A DNA stretch of 64,000 nt from Dendrocalamus latiflorus (taxonomy: Eukaryota > Streptophyta > Magnoliopsida > Poales > Poaceae), in NCBI GenBank assembly GCA_017311315.1, contig CM029610.1, positions 14,437,027 through 14,501,026 of the forward strand. The letters run 5' to 3'. A program made the translations under genes and the position numbers. The first letter of the stretch is position 1, and every line of letters starts with the position of its first letter. Under the pieces are notes generated by a model that was not told the origin of the DNA, made no database searches, and was given only the letters and a program-made list of their open reading frames with translations. Of this stretch, positions 24,615 through 36,660 are shown piece by piece.

Positions 24615-24617
24615 TTA

Positions 24618-25980
24618 CACCAGTCGGGGCACAGACAGAATACTTAATTTGGTAGGCTGGCGCCGAGGGTCCCCAAACCGTCCTTCTCTGGGGTGCACTC
24701 AAGATGATACAATCTCTCCACCTTTCCAATTCCCAACCCATCCAGCCTCGTCCACTCCTCCTTGTTCCTGTTCCCTATCGAACTCGCCATCGCTACGCCC
24801 TCACCCCAAGAGCAGTGGCGCTGCCCTCCTCCGATGCGTCGAGCCGAGTAGCGCTCTCCCTCTCTACTTTTCCACAAATGATGTTCTTTTAATTGATTGC
24901 TGCGTACAACATGTTCTTTTTTGTCCAATCTGACTGCCAATCTCCTCCTAATTCTTTGTAGGATTGCAGCGCTACCTTGTTCGATGTACTCCCAAATGTA
25001 AGTGTTTGGTCATTCTACTGGTATTATATTATGTTGTTCTCAGGCCATTTTCCTCTCTGGGAGTTACAAGAAAGATAAACGTTTCCTCGCACCTGCAAGG
25101 TTGTTGTTCCATGATTCCTATTTGCCGCCTGCCTGCTGATCATCGCACAGAGAAGCAGAGGCTGAGCATCTCTTCCGTGGCACTAATCACTTGTGATTGA
25201 TCCTTTTGGTTTATCTACACGGCTACAGCAGCACATAGCTCACAGTATTTGATTGCTAGCTGTATGCCTCAATTTCCCCTGCTTTGCCTGTACGGTTCAC
25301 GCCGAATCATCTCTGGTACGGTGTCCGTATCCCCTAATTATCCATTTTTCTCCCTGTCCTTTGGTTCTGTTTACCATTTTACTAACCTGTTGAATCCCCT
25401 GCGTTCTTAATCGTTTGGCTTGGTAAACTACAGCACGTCCACTATCGACGGTATGTCTGCCCAAATTATTCTTTTCAGTTATCCTACGGAATCAGTTTCT
25501 CCACAGCAACACGCGGGGTATGATTCTACAGTAGTATAGCGTACAGAGGAGCCTTCCCATCTTCTACGGACGTCAATTCCATAGAGCAAGATCAAACCCG
25601 GTTCCCATTCCCCACGGGCCACATACAAGCAAGATGGGCTAATGGGCTAGGGGCACATCGGCATGTTGGATATTGGATGGATTCTTTTCTGCTGGTTATA
25701 ACCGATAACTTATGTACGAACGAAGTAAATATTTATAAGCTGCTTTGAAAAATTGTATTTATAAACTGTTTCGAAAGACCAATAAAAAACCAACTTATTT
25801 ATTTATTTATTTAAAAAATATAAACTATAAATCATAAGCTGAAAAATGGGAGCGCAGCCTCATGCCTCATGGCCTTCGAAACGGCGGTGCTTCAAAACTG
25901 GGTCTTTCTTCGGTAGCTCATTTTGCACACGGTATTTACCGATTCGGGCCGAATACAGGTGGTGGCCAAAAATAATCTAC
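24618..25980. other. Intergenic, no supported gene
   Basis: A short proline/serine-rich frame near 24,650-24,930 and scattered gtaagt- and cag-type sites do not assemble into a recognisable gene. 25,790-25,830 is AT-rich. Confidence 0.4.
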
Positions 25981-26707
25981 CTGCGTTTTCCGCACCGCCG
26001 ACGCCCCCTGATGCCACCCTCTACGCCGGCAACACAGGTTCTGTTCCCCCCTGGAACAGACTGTGGAATTCTTGCTGGGCGAAGACGGCGCGCTGGAGGC
26101 TGTTGTCGAGGAATTGCCCGGTGATCGCCTTCCAGGCGGTGTAGGCGGAGGCGCGCGGCGTGAAGACGTCGCTCCAAATTTCCTTGGACACAGTGGAGTA
26201 GAGCCAGGAAACGATGCAAGAGTCGATCTGGAGCCACTCCGGATCGTCGAACATGGCGGCGGCGTCGACTGTGCCGTCGACATGGCTGACGAGGCCGAAC
26301 TTCTTGAAGGTGAGGTCGAAGAAGGATCGCCACTGCCGGAAGTTTCCGTCGTCCGTTGAGAGGGTGACGGGAACATGGCTGTGGATGTTGATCAACACGA
26401 GGGTGGAGGCTGGGGGTGGAGCTGGATCAGCAGTCATGACGAACGGGTTGGTGGCTGCAGACGCAGAGGAGCCGGTAGGGCTCGCCATGACAAGGAGCGG
26501 AAGCACGAAGTTGGGATCGAAAAGGAAGCTGATACCATGTGAGAGGAGAATGCTCGAGTTTTTCATTAACAGTGGTGAGGTACAAATACATGCAGCCGAA
26601 GCACTGCTTGGCCGTTCGAGGTACAACTGAATCCTATAGAAGCGGATCGGCCTGAAGACTAGGAAGGCTAGCTAACTGTCTGGCCGTTGGAGAGATGTGC
26701 GCTGACA
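25981..26707 (-). mobile_element. Truncated Ty1/copia element: 5' LTR, PBS and start of gag
   Basis: On the minus strand a 170-bp LTR (26,707-26,538) runs from TGTCAGCGCAC to CTCACA. It is followed by TGGTATCAGC (26,537-26,524), an iMet-like primer site, and then gag. Everything after about 200 codons of gag is missing, as is the second LTR, so no target duplication can be tested. Confidence 0.65.
26021..26488 (-). pseudogene. Copia-type gag N-terminus, truncated
   Basis: From ATG 26,488 (MASPTGSSASA) the frame encodes HVPVTLSTDDGNFRQWRSFF, followed by a VDGT.DAA segment, WLQIDSCIVSWLYSTVS and AYTAWKAITGQF. This is the UBN2 / gag-polypeptide-of-copia pattern. It stops at 26,021, well short of the zinc knuckle. 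A longer upstream extension to 26,626 would cross the LTR and PBS, so I reject it as the start. Confidence 0.65.
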
Positions 26708-27767
26708 TAATTTAGTCACACCAAATAAGTCACTATGAGTTACAATGTGATTTCAGTCAGTTACAGTATAATTTCAGTCATAAATCAGTTTATTTTAGCT
26801 CAATTGAACGGCACCAATCTGATAAACCCTATGGTCTATGTCAGATCAATGGAGAATAAAAAGGGTATTTACTATATGAGGTTCTCCCCATTAGATTTTC
26901 TTCCTTGCTTCGATTGTCGCCTTTGCGCTGTGCCGGCATTTTTTTTTTCTTCGTTTCTTTCTTCCGGGCGTTGGGCCCTAGTGTTCTTTTGAGCTGCGAA
27001 TCAATCGTCGAAAGAAATTCCAGATTCTCTATCCTATGCGTGACATCCGTAACGATGTGTTGGTTGGGTACTCTCGCAATCCCTCAATCTGTTATCATCC
27101 CTAACACCAGTTTGCAACGCAGGAATTTTGCGAAAGAAACAACTTATGGCCCGTTTTTTGTTAAAAGAACAATTTATGGAGCATTTGGAATGCATAAAAA
27201 GGAAAAGTAGAAATAGAAAAAAAAACCCATAGGAGCAAATGTAATGCACGTGGAATCCTAAAGTAACTGAGCTTATTTCCATTCTTTTTTGACAGGGACA
27301 CAATCGCATTGATAGACAAATATTACATGGAGGTTGGGCCAGTGGAGGTTTAGAATGTAATGGGATAGACGGCCTGGGAGGCCCAAAGCGAGCGAACTAT
27401 TGGGCAAAAAGGAAGCTGAGCTTGGAGCTGGTTGGGCTACCAGTCAGTGTCGTTACGTTTCTCTACGGGCTTCTTGTTTTTGGTTGAGGAACACTGGAGC
27501 CACCGGCATTGAGTTTATGGGTTAAAGTTGTGCGAAATATTACTAAAAATATGGGGGGAAAATGGAGGCATTTCTTGACACCTTATCAAATTTTGTGCTT
27601 CAAAAATTCGATAATAAGTAGAGCCAATGATTCAGTAACCAAGTACTTTTCATATATATTATGTAAAACTTCCCTAACAACCAGAACCAAATAGATTGTA
27701 ATTAATTATTCCCTTGGAAAACCACTTACAAGGCTATCGTATCATGTTTACTAGATTTGTTTCGAAG
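26708..27767. other. Intergenic, no supported gene
   Basis: AT-rich sequence with small repeats near 26,735-26,790 (agtcagttacagt, agtcataaatcagt). No domain-bearing frame. It ends in the target duplication gggtc (27,768-27,772) of the large nested insertion. Confidence 0.45.
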
Positions 27768-29356
27768 GGGTCTGATACACCCCGAAAAATTCAAAATTTT
27801 GAAATTTCCTGAATTTCTTTTGAATTTGGATTTCTTTCCCTTTTTGGCAAAATCCCCGGAAATCCGCTTTCCCTATTTGGTTTCCCGCCTTCCCCTTCCT
27901 TTGGCGCTGCCGCACGCGATGCCGCCTCCCCACCGCCTCTGCGCTTCGGCCGCCACCGCTTCGCCACCCGGCATGAGATATTTCAGCGCTGCTCTCGTGC
28001 GTTCACACCTCGCCTGTACTCGTGGTCCCACCGGCCAGTGCCTTGCTCCTGCTTCCCCTCTTGTTTCGTGCGCCACCGCCTTAGCACTGCTCCCTCCACC
28101 GTAGCGCTCACTTCCTCTCGTGGCAACGCCGCTTGGTTGCTTATCAATTAAGCTATGCGGTGTACAAGCCAAACCCTATCAGGAACTGTAGAGGGATAGT
28201 GCCACCTTCCCTCACCCCTCCTGTGTCGTGCCAGAGCAACCCCCTTTCCTCAGTCGCGGATAAGAAGAGAGCGCCCGAACCGCCTCTCCGTGGAAACTGA
28301 CCTACACCGAGTACAAGAGCCAATCTCCATTGCCTTGAGCTCTTTAGCACACCCTGAACACCACTGAGCGACCAATTTGAGTTCAAGTCCCCTGGGTCGC
28401 CGTCGATTGCTTCCCCTAAGCCCGGTAAGCCTTCTCTGCAATCTCCTTCATTTCTCAATGAAACGTCAATTATTTTTGCCCTTAGCATCCCCAAGGCCGG
28501 TTGATATCGCCACCGAGCTCGCCTTAGCTCGGGCGGCGTAAGACCTTGCCGGCGGAAGGGGCCCCTCCGTGGACAGCCCTGTAGAGAGCATCTCCACCCA
28601 AATCAATGCCACCCGCGTGTTACTAGAGAGCCCTAGACGGTTAAAACACCGCCAACCTCACTAATTAGTCATTGAGGAACCCTAATTTGGTGTGGATGCT
28701 TGCGGCCTTCCCTCCTACCGCGAACCGCCACCGCTCATCCCCTCGCCTCTCAAAACCCTAAAACGGGTTCCTCTTACTCCCAATAACCTCTCTGCACTCT
28801 CCTTTTTCGCCGACGATCCTCGTTGAAGTGGAATCAAAAGCCGCCGCCGTGCTCTGCTTTTCGCCAAGGAGAAGGACGGGAGGTTGAAGACGACTGGGAA
28901 GGAGCGACGTGGTCGCATCCCGGTCATTGGCTCTGCCGCCACCTCCCCATCCGGGCCATCCGTTCCTTGCGCATCCGAGCCGCCCATGCCAGCGGCGTGT
29001 CGCCCATCGGACGAGCACTCGCTCGCGCGCTCCTGGGCCCTTGCGGCCGCGCCCCGCTGGGTCGAGGCGGCCAGCCCACCCAGCAGTTGGGTTTTAAACC
29101 CGCATGGACCACACTGTTCACATCGGGCCGGCCCAATGCTGTAGAGTACTGTTCACCTGAGATTAAAAATTCAGAAAAATCTTTAAAAAATCCTAGAAAA
29201 TCTAGAAAATTCCCAAAAATCCTAAAAATACACCATTTTGATCAGTTTAATACCCTGATTCCAAATTTGACCTCCATTCCTTTGAATTCAAATTTTATTA
29301 GTTCAAATTTCACCCGTCCACCATATTCATCTCCGAATAAATTCAAATTCTTCTGT

Positions 29357-29601
29357 TGTCGTAGGGGTGGCCCCCACCTAAACCCAGCAGGCCTGGTAGG
29401 AGAGTATAAAGCCCAGAATAGGCCATGTGTAATGACATAACTGCCCCCGGAGGGGATAACCAGATGTAAGGGTATAACTGTAAAAGCACTCCTCATGTGT
29501 ATATATATGTGAGTAAGCCATGGGGAGGACCCAGGCCATTACACTTATCTTCATCACTCTCCACTACCATCTCTCTCTCTGTTTGGTCTGTAGCCACAAC
29601 A
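29357..29601 (+). repeat. 5' LTR of Element 1
   Basis: It runs TGTCGTAGGGG..CACAACA. The TATA-like tgtatatatatgtg at about 29,499-29,512 should mark the promoter. It differs from the 3' LTR at two positions (ataaagccc/ataaggccc and gggtataac/gggcataac). Confidence 0.92.
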
Positions 29602-29603
29602 GT

Positions 29604-29621
29604 TGGCGCCGTCCATGGGGA
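29604..29621 (+). promoter_or_regulatory. Primer binding site of Element 1
   Basis: TGGCGCCGTCCATGGGGA two bases after the LTR. The first nine bases match the complement of the plant tRNA-Asp 3' end as I know it, and the later ones partly. Element 2 has the same site with one base changed. The tRNA assignment is tentative. Confidence 0.6.
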
Positions 29622-29655
29622 GGACGAAGACAAACCTGAAGACCGAAGGAAAAAG

Positions 29656-31521
29656 ATGGCACCGAAAAAAGCTTCACCAGCGGCGGCGAAGGGAAAGAAG
29701 ACGGATGGGTCGGAGCAGCGCCTGAGCACCAGGGCTTCGGCATCGGCCGCCGAAGAAGTTGGCGGCGGCGTACGCGCCGTGGTCGCGGGCGTCGACGCCC
29801 GCGCGGCAACGACCGACCCCGCCAGCACCGCTACGACGATACCCAACCCCGTCGCTGGCACTGCAACGACAGCCCCCACCACCCTCGTCGGTAGCGCGGA
29901 TCCGACGGCCGGGGGTAGCCGCAACGAACCATCCGGCGGATATGGAGATCGTGAGGTGATGGTCCCGGCACCGGCCCGTCCACCGGGCGTTCCGGCGGCC
30001 CCAACGACACCTGCGGTGGAAAGCGCCCTACTAGTAACCCTCAACGCGTTCCAGCGGGAACTAGGGGACCTTCGCGGAGCCGTCCGAGATATACAAGAGG
30101 CTCGGAGCCAGCAGGTCGCGCCGGTAGTCGCGCCCGAGCCCACGCCAGAGAAGCTGGACAGCCACGAAGCCCCACCGTCTAGCCATGTCCCGCTGAGACG
30201 CGTAGATCCGGAATCCCCGCTTTCGGCGGGGCTGCAGCAGGCGGCGTGGCCCGAAGACTTCAAGTTCCCTCGCATCACCGACCCGTACAAAGGCGACACG
30301 GATCCTCGCGAGTTCGTGCGCGTGTATGAAACCGCGATCGAGGCCGCGGGCGGAGACGACACCGCGAAGGCGAAGGGACTCCCCCTCGCACTACACGGAG
30401 TGGCGCTCTCTTGGTTTTTTACCATAGAGCCGGGCTCCATCTACGCGTGGGAGCAGCTTCGCGACCGGCTTCATAGCAACTTTCAAGGACATTATGTCGA
30501 GCGGATCAATGCGGACCAACTCTTCGCTGTGAAGTAAGGACCCTTGGAGACGCTCCGGGGCTACTTCAAGCGCTTCGCCAAGATTCGAGGCCAGGTAAAC
30601 GATGTTAATGAAACCACAGTCGTTAATGCAGCCATACAGGGCCTTCGCCCGGGCCCGATGGCCGAATACAACGCGCGGAGGCCAATCACGACAGTTGCCA
30701 AGCTCTTCGACAAAATGGACGAGTATGCGCGGGCGGAGGAGGATGCGCGAAGACGCAACATCACCGCCCCCGGCCTCGCCCGTGAGGAGCACCCCCCGCG
30801 CGAGGTCGGGGCGGGTGGTCCCTCCTTGAAGCTGGGCCGTAGCCGAAAGCCCCGAGGAGGCCCTCCCCGAGGCAGTGAGGCCGAGGTACAGGAAGGCTCC
30901 TCATGGTGCAGGCCTAAACCTCGGTGCCGCCAGCGCCGGCCGCAGGCGGCCCACCATGTCCTCGCCACCGAGAGCGCCCGCCAAGGACCCGACCCCGCCT
31001 CACGGAGGGGAGACCGGGGATTGGAGGGCGGATTTGGCTACGGCAGCCAACCCCACGCAGAGCAAGAGCTCCTGCACTATGGCAAGTGGTGCGAGGTACA
31101 CGGCTACGGCGATCATTACACAAGGGCATGCATCGCGGTGATGGAGCTGCGGAGGGCGACGGCCGGACCTCGGGCTCCGCCTCCTCGGCCCCCCGCCGAA
31201 GGCCACGTAGGGCACCCAAGGGATAGCCCCATACGGGCCACCGCAACGGAGGGCGCGCAGCATCGCACCGTCAACGTCATCACCGGAGGCTCCTCTTCAA
31301 AAGCCCCCGGGGAGCAGCCGCAACTGTGGATGCCGCCCCACAACATCACCTTTGACTTGAACGACGCCAGGGGTGTGGAGTACCCTCACCAAGACCCTCT
31401 AGTCATCCAGGCCCACATAGCATGCTGTGAAGTCAGGCGCGTCCTTGTCGCAGGGGAAGCTCCGCGAACATCTTATTCGCAGAAGCCCTCGACCGCATGG
31501 CAATCCCCCGAAGCCGGCTAG
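29656..31521 (+). pseudogene. Element 1 gag and start of protease
   Basis: The frame starts at ATG 29,656 (MAPKKASPAAAKGKK), as in Element 2. It is broken by an in-frame TAA at 30,535-30,537, where Element 2 has a glutamine codon, and resumes in the same frame to 31,521. The capsid region covers about 30,270-30,760 (YKGDTDPREFVRVYETAIEA, WEQLRDRLHSNFQ, LFDKMDEYARAEEDARRR). A C-x2-H-x4-H-x4-C knuckle (CEVHGYGDHYTRAC) lies near 31,090. At about 31,450 a frameshift falls on the protease active-site segment, where Element 2 has VDGGSSANV, so the catalytic Asp is lost here. Capsid and protease would act in cytoplasmic particles. Confidence 0.85.
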
Positions 31522-33299
31522 AGCAGCCAGGAGCTCCACTTCAAGGCTTCGGGGGTCAACCGCTACAGGCCCTGGGGCACGTGTCCCTTCCTGTCGCTTT
31601 CCGTCAGGAGGGCAACAAAGGTAACATCCGGACCGAGCATGCCACCTTCGATGTCGTGGATATCCCGCACCCCTACAACGCCATACTGGGGCGACCCGCC
31701 ATCAACTCTTTCGAGGCAATCCCGCACCACGCCTTTTTGTGTGTAAAGCTCCCGGGCCCGGAGGGTGTCATCACCATCTTCGGCGACCAGGACCTGGCCA
31801 GACGTGCCGAAGGCGGCAGCCGCGTCCCGCATCGCCCGGTGTATGCCCTCTCCGGCGCGCCCGGTGACGGGCCCTCCGCTCCCGGGTGGACGCCCAAGCC
31901 TCGGCCCGAATGCGGCGTCAAGAAGGTGCCGCTCCAGGCAGAGGGGCAGTTTGTGTCCATTGGCGAGGGGCTCCCGCCGGGGGTCGAACGGGAGCTGCTC
32001 CGAGTGCTTCAGAACAACGTCGACATCTTCGCATGGTCCCCGGAGGACATCAAGGGCGTAGACCGAGCAGTAATCGAGCATCGTTTGGCGGTCCGCCCCG
32101 ACGCCAAGCCGGTCAAGCAAAGGCTCCGGCGTATGTCGATGGATCGGCAGCAGGCGGCCAAAGCAGAGGTGGCAAAGCTTCTTCGCGCCGGGGTCATCCG
32201 CGAGGTCCATCATCCAGAATGGCTCGCTAACCCGGTGCTAGTCAAAAAGGCCAGCGGGGCCTGGCGCATGTGCATCGACTTCACGTCACTCAACAAGGCG
32301 TGCCCGAAGGATAACTACCCCTTGCCGCGCATCGATCAGCTGGTTGACGCCACTGCTGGGTGCGGACTCATGAGTTTCCTGGACGCCTATTCCGGCTACC
32401 ACCAGGTATACATGGCCGAAGACGACGAGGAGAAGACCAGTTTCATCACACCACTTGGGACGTTCTGCTTCGTCAGAATGCCCTTTGGCTTGAAGAACGC
32501 AGGCGCTACCTTCACCCGCCTCGTCGCCATTGCCCTGGCTGCCCAGCTCGGGAGGAACGTCGAAGCCTATGTCGATGACATGGTGGTCAAGACTCGGCAA
32601 CTTGCTCTACACGGCCGGGACCTCCAGGAGACCTTCGACAACCTCCGGAAGGCGGGCATCAAGCTCAACCCCGACAAGTGTGTCTTCGGGGTACAGGCGG
32701 GCAAACTCCTAGGTTTCCTCGTGTCCGGGCGGGGCATCCAGGCGAACCCCAACAAAGTAGACGCCATCCTTGGTATGGAGCCGCCCAAGACAACGAGGGA
32801 GGTCCAGAGGCTGGCGGGCCGCATGGCAGCATTAAGCCGCTTCCTGTCCAGGGCGGCGGAGCGGGGCCTGCCGTTTTTCAAGACACTCCGCGGGTACGAT
32901 GGATTTCGTTGGGATGGAGACTGCGTGAAGGCCTTCAACGAGCTCAAGCAGCACCTGGCAAGCCTCCCCACTCTGGTCGCCCCAGCACCAAAGGCTCCCC
33001 TCCTGCTCTATCTGGCCGCGTCAGCCACCGTGGTCAGCGCCGTCCTCGTCTTAGAGGAAGGCGCCATGCAGCGGCCCGTCTACTTTGTCTCCGAAGCCCT
33101 TCAAGGCGCCAAGACAAGATACACGGAGCTTGAGAAGCTCGCCTACGCGCTGGTCATGGCCTCCAGGAAGCTTCGGTATTATTTTCTGGCTCACCCGATC
33201 ACAGTGCCTTCCTCATCCCCCTTGCAGAGATGCTACACAACAAGGAGTCCACAGGGCGTATCGGTAAATGGGTCGCCGAGCTCGCTCCCTTCTCCTTGA
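31497..33299 (+). pseudogene. Element 1 protease remainder, reverse transcriptase and RNase H
   Basis: A 600-codon open frame. The end of the protease is near residues 60-90 (NAILGRPAINSFEA). RT begins around residue 245 (GAWRMCIDFTSLNKACPKD), then FLDAYSGYHQV, FVRMPFGLKNAGATF, and the catalytic box YVDD at residues 358-361. RT thumb/connection follows, then the usual gypsy RNase H with YTELEKLAYALVMASRKL. The frame is lost near 33,205, where the conserved reading continues in another frame. RT copies the element RNA to DNA and RNase H removes the RNA. The start at 31,497 is only the first ATG after the upstream frameshift, not a natural start. Confidence 0.9.
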
Positions 33300-33958
33300 C
33301 GTATGCTTCGCGGACGGCAATTAAATCCCAAGTCCTGGCGGATTTTCTCACCGAATGGACCCCGCCGGCCCAACCCGGCTAGACGCACGATGATCCCGTC
33401 TGGACGCTTACAATCGACGGAGCTTACAGCGTCGCCGGCGCGGGCGTAGGGGCGGTGATCATCACGCTCGAGGGACAGCGTTTGCGGTACTCGGCGCGCC
33501 TTGCCTTCCCCGCCACCAACAACACGGCTGAATACGAGGCACTGCTCTTTGGCCTGGCGAAGCTCAAGGCAGTTGGCGCGAGACGGGTGTTGGTCCGCAC
33601 CGACTCGCACTTGGTGGCCGGCCATGTGGACAAGTCATATCAAGCCAAGGACCCTGAGTTGGCCAAGTACGTCGCGGCGGTGAGGGCGAGGGAAAGGCAC
33701 TTTTTGGGTGTCACCGTCAAGGCCATCCCCCGGGCGGAGAATGAGCAAGCCGACGCCCTCGCCAAGGCGGCCAGCCAGCAACTACCCCCCCCCCCCGAGG
33801 GGGCATTCTACGAGGTGCTAGCAAAGGCGGCCATCGCGCAGGACAACCGGGACGCGGCACTTGTCCACCGCATTGATCGGCCAGGAGATTGGCGAGAGCC
33901 CATTTTCAATTTCTTACAAGGCCTCGCCGAGCCGGAAGACCCTGCCGAGCTGCGATGA
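33206..33958 (+). pseudogene. Element 1 second (archaeal-type) RNase H
   Basis: After the frameshift near 33,205 the frame runs through ESTGRIGKWVAEL and TYASRTAIKSQVLADFL to a TAG at 33,380-33,382. It then continues in the same frame as WTLTIDGAYS, NNTAEYEALLFGLAKLK, VRTDSHLV and ENEQADALAKAAS, ending at TGA 33,956-33,958. The D..E..D pattern after a complete first RNase H is the extra RNase H domain known in Tat-lineage elements. Both stops are single-base breaks in an otherwise continuous frame that runs into integrase. Confidence 0.82.
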
Positions 33959-35110
33959 TTGCAGCACCGCGCACGGTCCTTCCAGGTGTTCGAAGGGACA
34001 CTGTACAAGAAAGGGGTTTGCGCGCCGCTCCTGTGCTGCCTCTCGACTGAGGAGGGAAAGGAACTCTTGGCGGAAATCCATGCGGGCGTATGCGGATCCC
34101 ACCTGGCGCCGAGGTCATTAGTCGGCAAGGCGTTCAGACAAGGCTTCTACTGGCCGACTGCCATCACCGACGCCCAGGACCTCGTCCGTCGGTGCCAAGG
34201 GTGCCAGTGGATGGCGCGCATCATCCGCAGGCCCTCGACAAGCCTCAACCCAATTCCCCCGGTGTGGCCACTGGCGCGCTGGGGCCTCGATATAGTAGGA
34301 CCACTTGCCCGAGCTCCAGGGGACCTCCGGTTCGTGGTAGTCGCGCTGGAGTATTTCTCCAGATGGCTTGAAGCGATCGCTCTGGCCAAAGTAACTTCTG
34401 CGGCCATACAGCGCTTCCTATGGCAAAACATCATATGTCGCTTCGGTGTGCCTCGGGAGCTCACGGTCGACAATGGCCTGCAGTTCGACGCCGCCCTCTT
34501 CAAAGATTATTGTGACAGCATGGGCATCACCCTCCGATTCGCCTCGGTAGGGCATCCCCAGTCCAACGGGGCGGTCGAGCGGGCGAATGGCGCCATTTCT
34601 GCCGCCATCAAAAAGCGCCTGGTTGGATTGCCGAAGGGCAAGTGGCCAAGCGAGCTTCACAGCGTTCTATGGTCGCTTCGCACAACGGTAACGCGCCCGA
34701 CGGGATTCATGCCGTTTAAGCTCCTTTTCGGTGACGAAGCGGTGACGCCCGAGGAAATCAAGGCCGGCTCGCGAAGGGTCCTCGTCCAAGCACCCGAAGA
34801 GGAGCGCCGTGTGTCCTTGGACCTCCTCGACGGGATACGGGCAGACGCAGCCCACCATGTCGAGAAGTACGCGCGGCAGACAATGCGTACTCGGGACCGC
34901 TCTATATGCCCGCGGGGGTTCAAGCCTGGGGATCTCGTCCTCAGAGTGGCGCTCCAGGCGGAAACCGTTGGCAAGTTGGAGTCCAAGTGGGAAGGTCCGT
35001 ACATCGTAACGGAGGCATTGCCGAAGGGGGCGTACCGCCTCGCCACGCTCGAAGGACAAGCCTTCCGGCACACATGGAACGCGGACAGGTTGCGGCGGTA
35101 CTACGCCTAG
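33959..35110 (+). pseudogene. Element 1 integrase
   Basis: About 383 codons directly after the in-frame TGA. The HHCC zinc site is H41, H48, C79, C82. The catalytic core is D111 (RWGLDIVG), D171 (TVDNG) and E207 (NGAVERANG), a D,D-35-E spacing. A GPY/F-type C-terminal module is visible (KWEGPYIVTEAL then AYRLATLEGQ). Integrase joins the cDNA to host DNA. The domain itself looks undamaged, but it lacks its own start and depends on the broken polyprotein frame. Confidence 0.9.
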
Positions 35111-35228
35111 AAGCAGGACAGCAGGCGTAGAGCCACCAGCCCGTTGTTAGGCGATGCTCGCCCGCGCAAACGGGAGTTCAATAAAGGTTGCTGTTCCCAG
35201 AGCATCTCCTGTCCGCGCTGAGCAGAAC

Positions 35229-36660
35229 AAAGTCCACGGACTTTAAATAAGACGTAGCGTCGAGGTCCGCCTCCGCACGCGAGAGTCTGCGGACTATAAA
35301 TAAGACGTAGCGTCGAGCCTAGCTCCGCACGCACGAGTCCACAAACTTTAAATAAGACGTAGCGTCGAGGTCCGCCTCCGCACGTGAGAGTCTGCGGACT
35401 ATAAATAAGACGTAGTGTCGAGCCTAGCTCCGCACGCACGAGTCCACGGACTTTAAATAAGACGTAGCGTCGAGGTCCGCCTCCGCACGCGAGAGTCTGC
35501 GCACTATAAATAAGACGTAGCGTCGAGCCTAGCTCCGCACGCACTAGTCCACGGACTTTAAATAAGACGTAGCGTCGAGGTCCGCCTCCGCACGCGAGAG
35601 TCTGCGGACTATAAATAAGATGTAGCGTCGAGCCTAGCTCCGCACGCACCAGTCCACAGACTTTAAATAAGACGTAGCGTCGAGGTCCGCCTCCGCACGC
35701 GAGAGTCTGCGGACTATAAATAAGACGTAGCGTCGAGCCTAGCTCTGCACGCACCAGTCCACGGACTTTAAATAAGACGTAGCGTCGAGGTCCGCCTCCG
35801 CACGCGAGAGTCTGCGGACTATAAATAAGACGTAGCGTCGAGCTTAGCTCCGCACGCACCAGTCCACGGACTTTAAATAAGACGTAGCGTCGAGGTCCGC
35901 CTCCGCACGCGAGAGTCTGCGGACTATAAATAAGACGTAGCGTCGAGCCTAGCTCCGCACGCACCAGTCCACGGACTTTAAATAAGACGTAGCGTCGAGG
36001 TCCGCCTTCGCACGTGAGAGTCTGCGGACTATAAATAAGACGTAGCGTCGAGCCTAGCTCCGCACGCACCAGTCCACGGACTTTAAATAAGACGTAGCGT
36101 CGAGGTCCGCCTCCGCACGTGAGAGTCTACGGACTATAAATAAGACGTAGCGTCGAGCCTAGCTCCGCACGCACCAGTCCACGGACTTTAAATAAGACGT
36201 AGCGTCGAGCTTAGCTCCGCACGCACTCTACGGAGTATGAATAAGACGCGGCGGGGGGACGCCTCCGCGCGCACTCTACGGAGTATAAAGAAGACGTAGT
36301 GTCGAGCCTAGCTCCGCATGCACTAGTCCACGGACTTTAAATAAGACGTAGCGTTGAGCCTAGCCCCGCACGCGCGAGTCCCCGGACTATAAAGAAGACG
36401 TAGCGTCGAGCCTAGCTCCGCACGCACTAGTCCACGGACTTTAAATAAGACGTAGCGTTGAGCCTAGCTCCGCACGCGCGAGTCCCCGGACTATAAAGAA
36501 GACGTAGCGTCGAGCCTAGCTCCGCACGCGCTAGTCCACGGACTTTAAATAAGACGTAGCGTCGAGCCTAGCTCCGCGCGCGCGAGTCTCCGGACTATAA
36601 AGGAAAATCGTACTGTCGAGGTTCGCCTCCGCACGCGCCACTCCACGGAGTATAAACGAG
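35229..36660 (+). repeat. Array A in Element 1: 105-bp dimeric tandem repeats
   Basis: The repeat alternates two ~52-bp halves, one with ggactttaaataagacgtag and one with ggactataaataagacgtag, each followed by cgtcgag and a tccgcacgc block. About nine clean 105-bp dimers cover 35,240-36,195; the rest is more degenerate. Because 105 is divisible by three, the minus strand gives a 320-codon periodic frame (35,107-36,069) that I regard as an artefact. The array lies between integrase and the 3' end of the antisense gene. Confidence 0.9.

Noticed and set aside
29493..30440. 315-codon minus-strand frame opposite gag of Element 1
   Set aside because: A shadow of the GC-rich gag frame. The real antisense gene is elsewhere (36,804-39,628).
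35107..36069. 320-codon minus-strand frame of a 35-residue repeat across array A
   Set aside because: The 105-bp repeat period is a multiple of three, so any open unit gives a long periodic frame. There is no domain, and other frames are similar.
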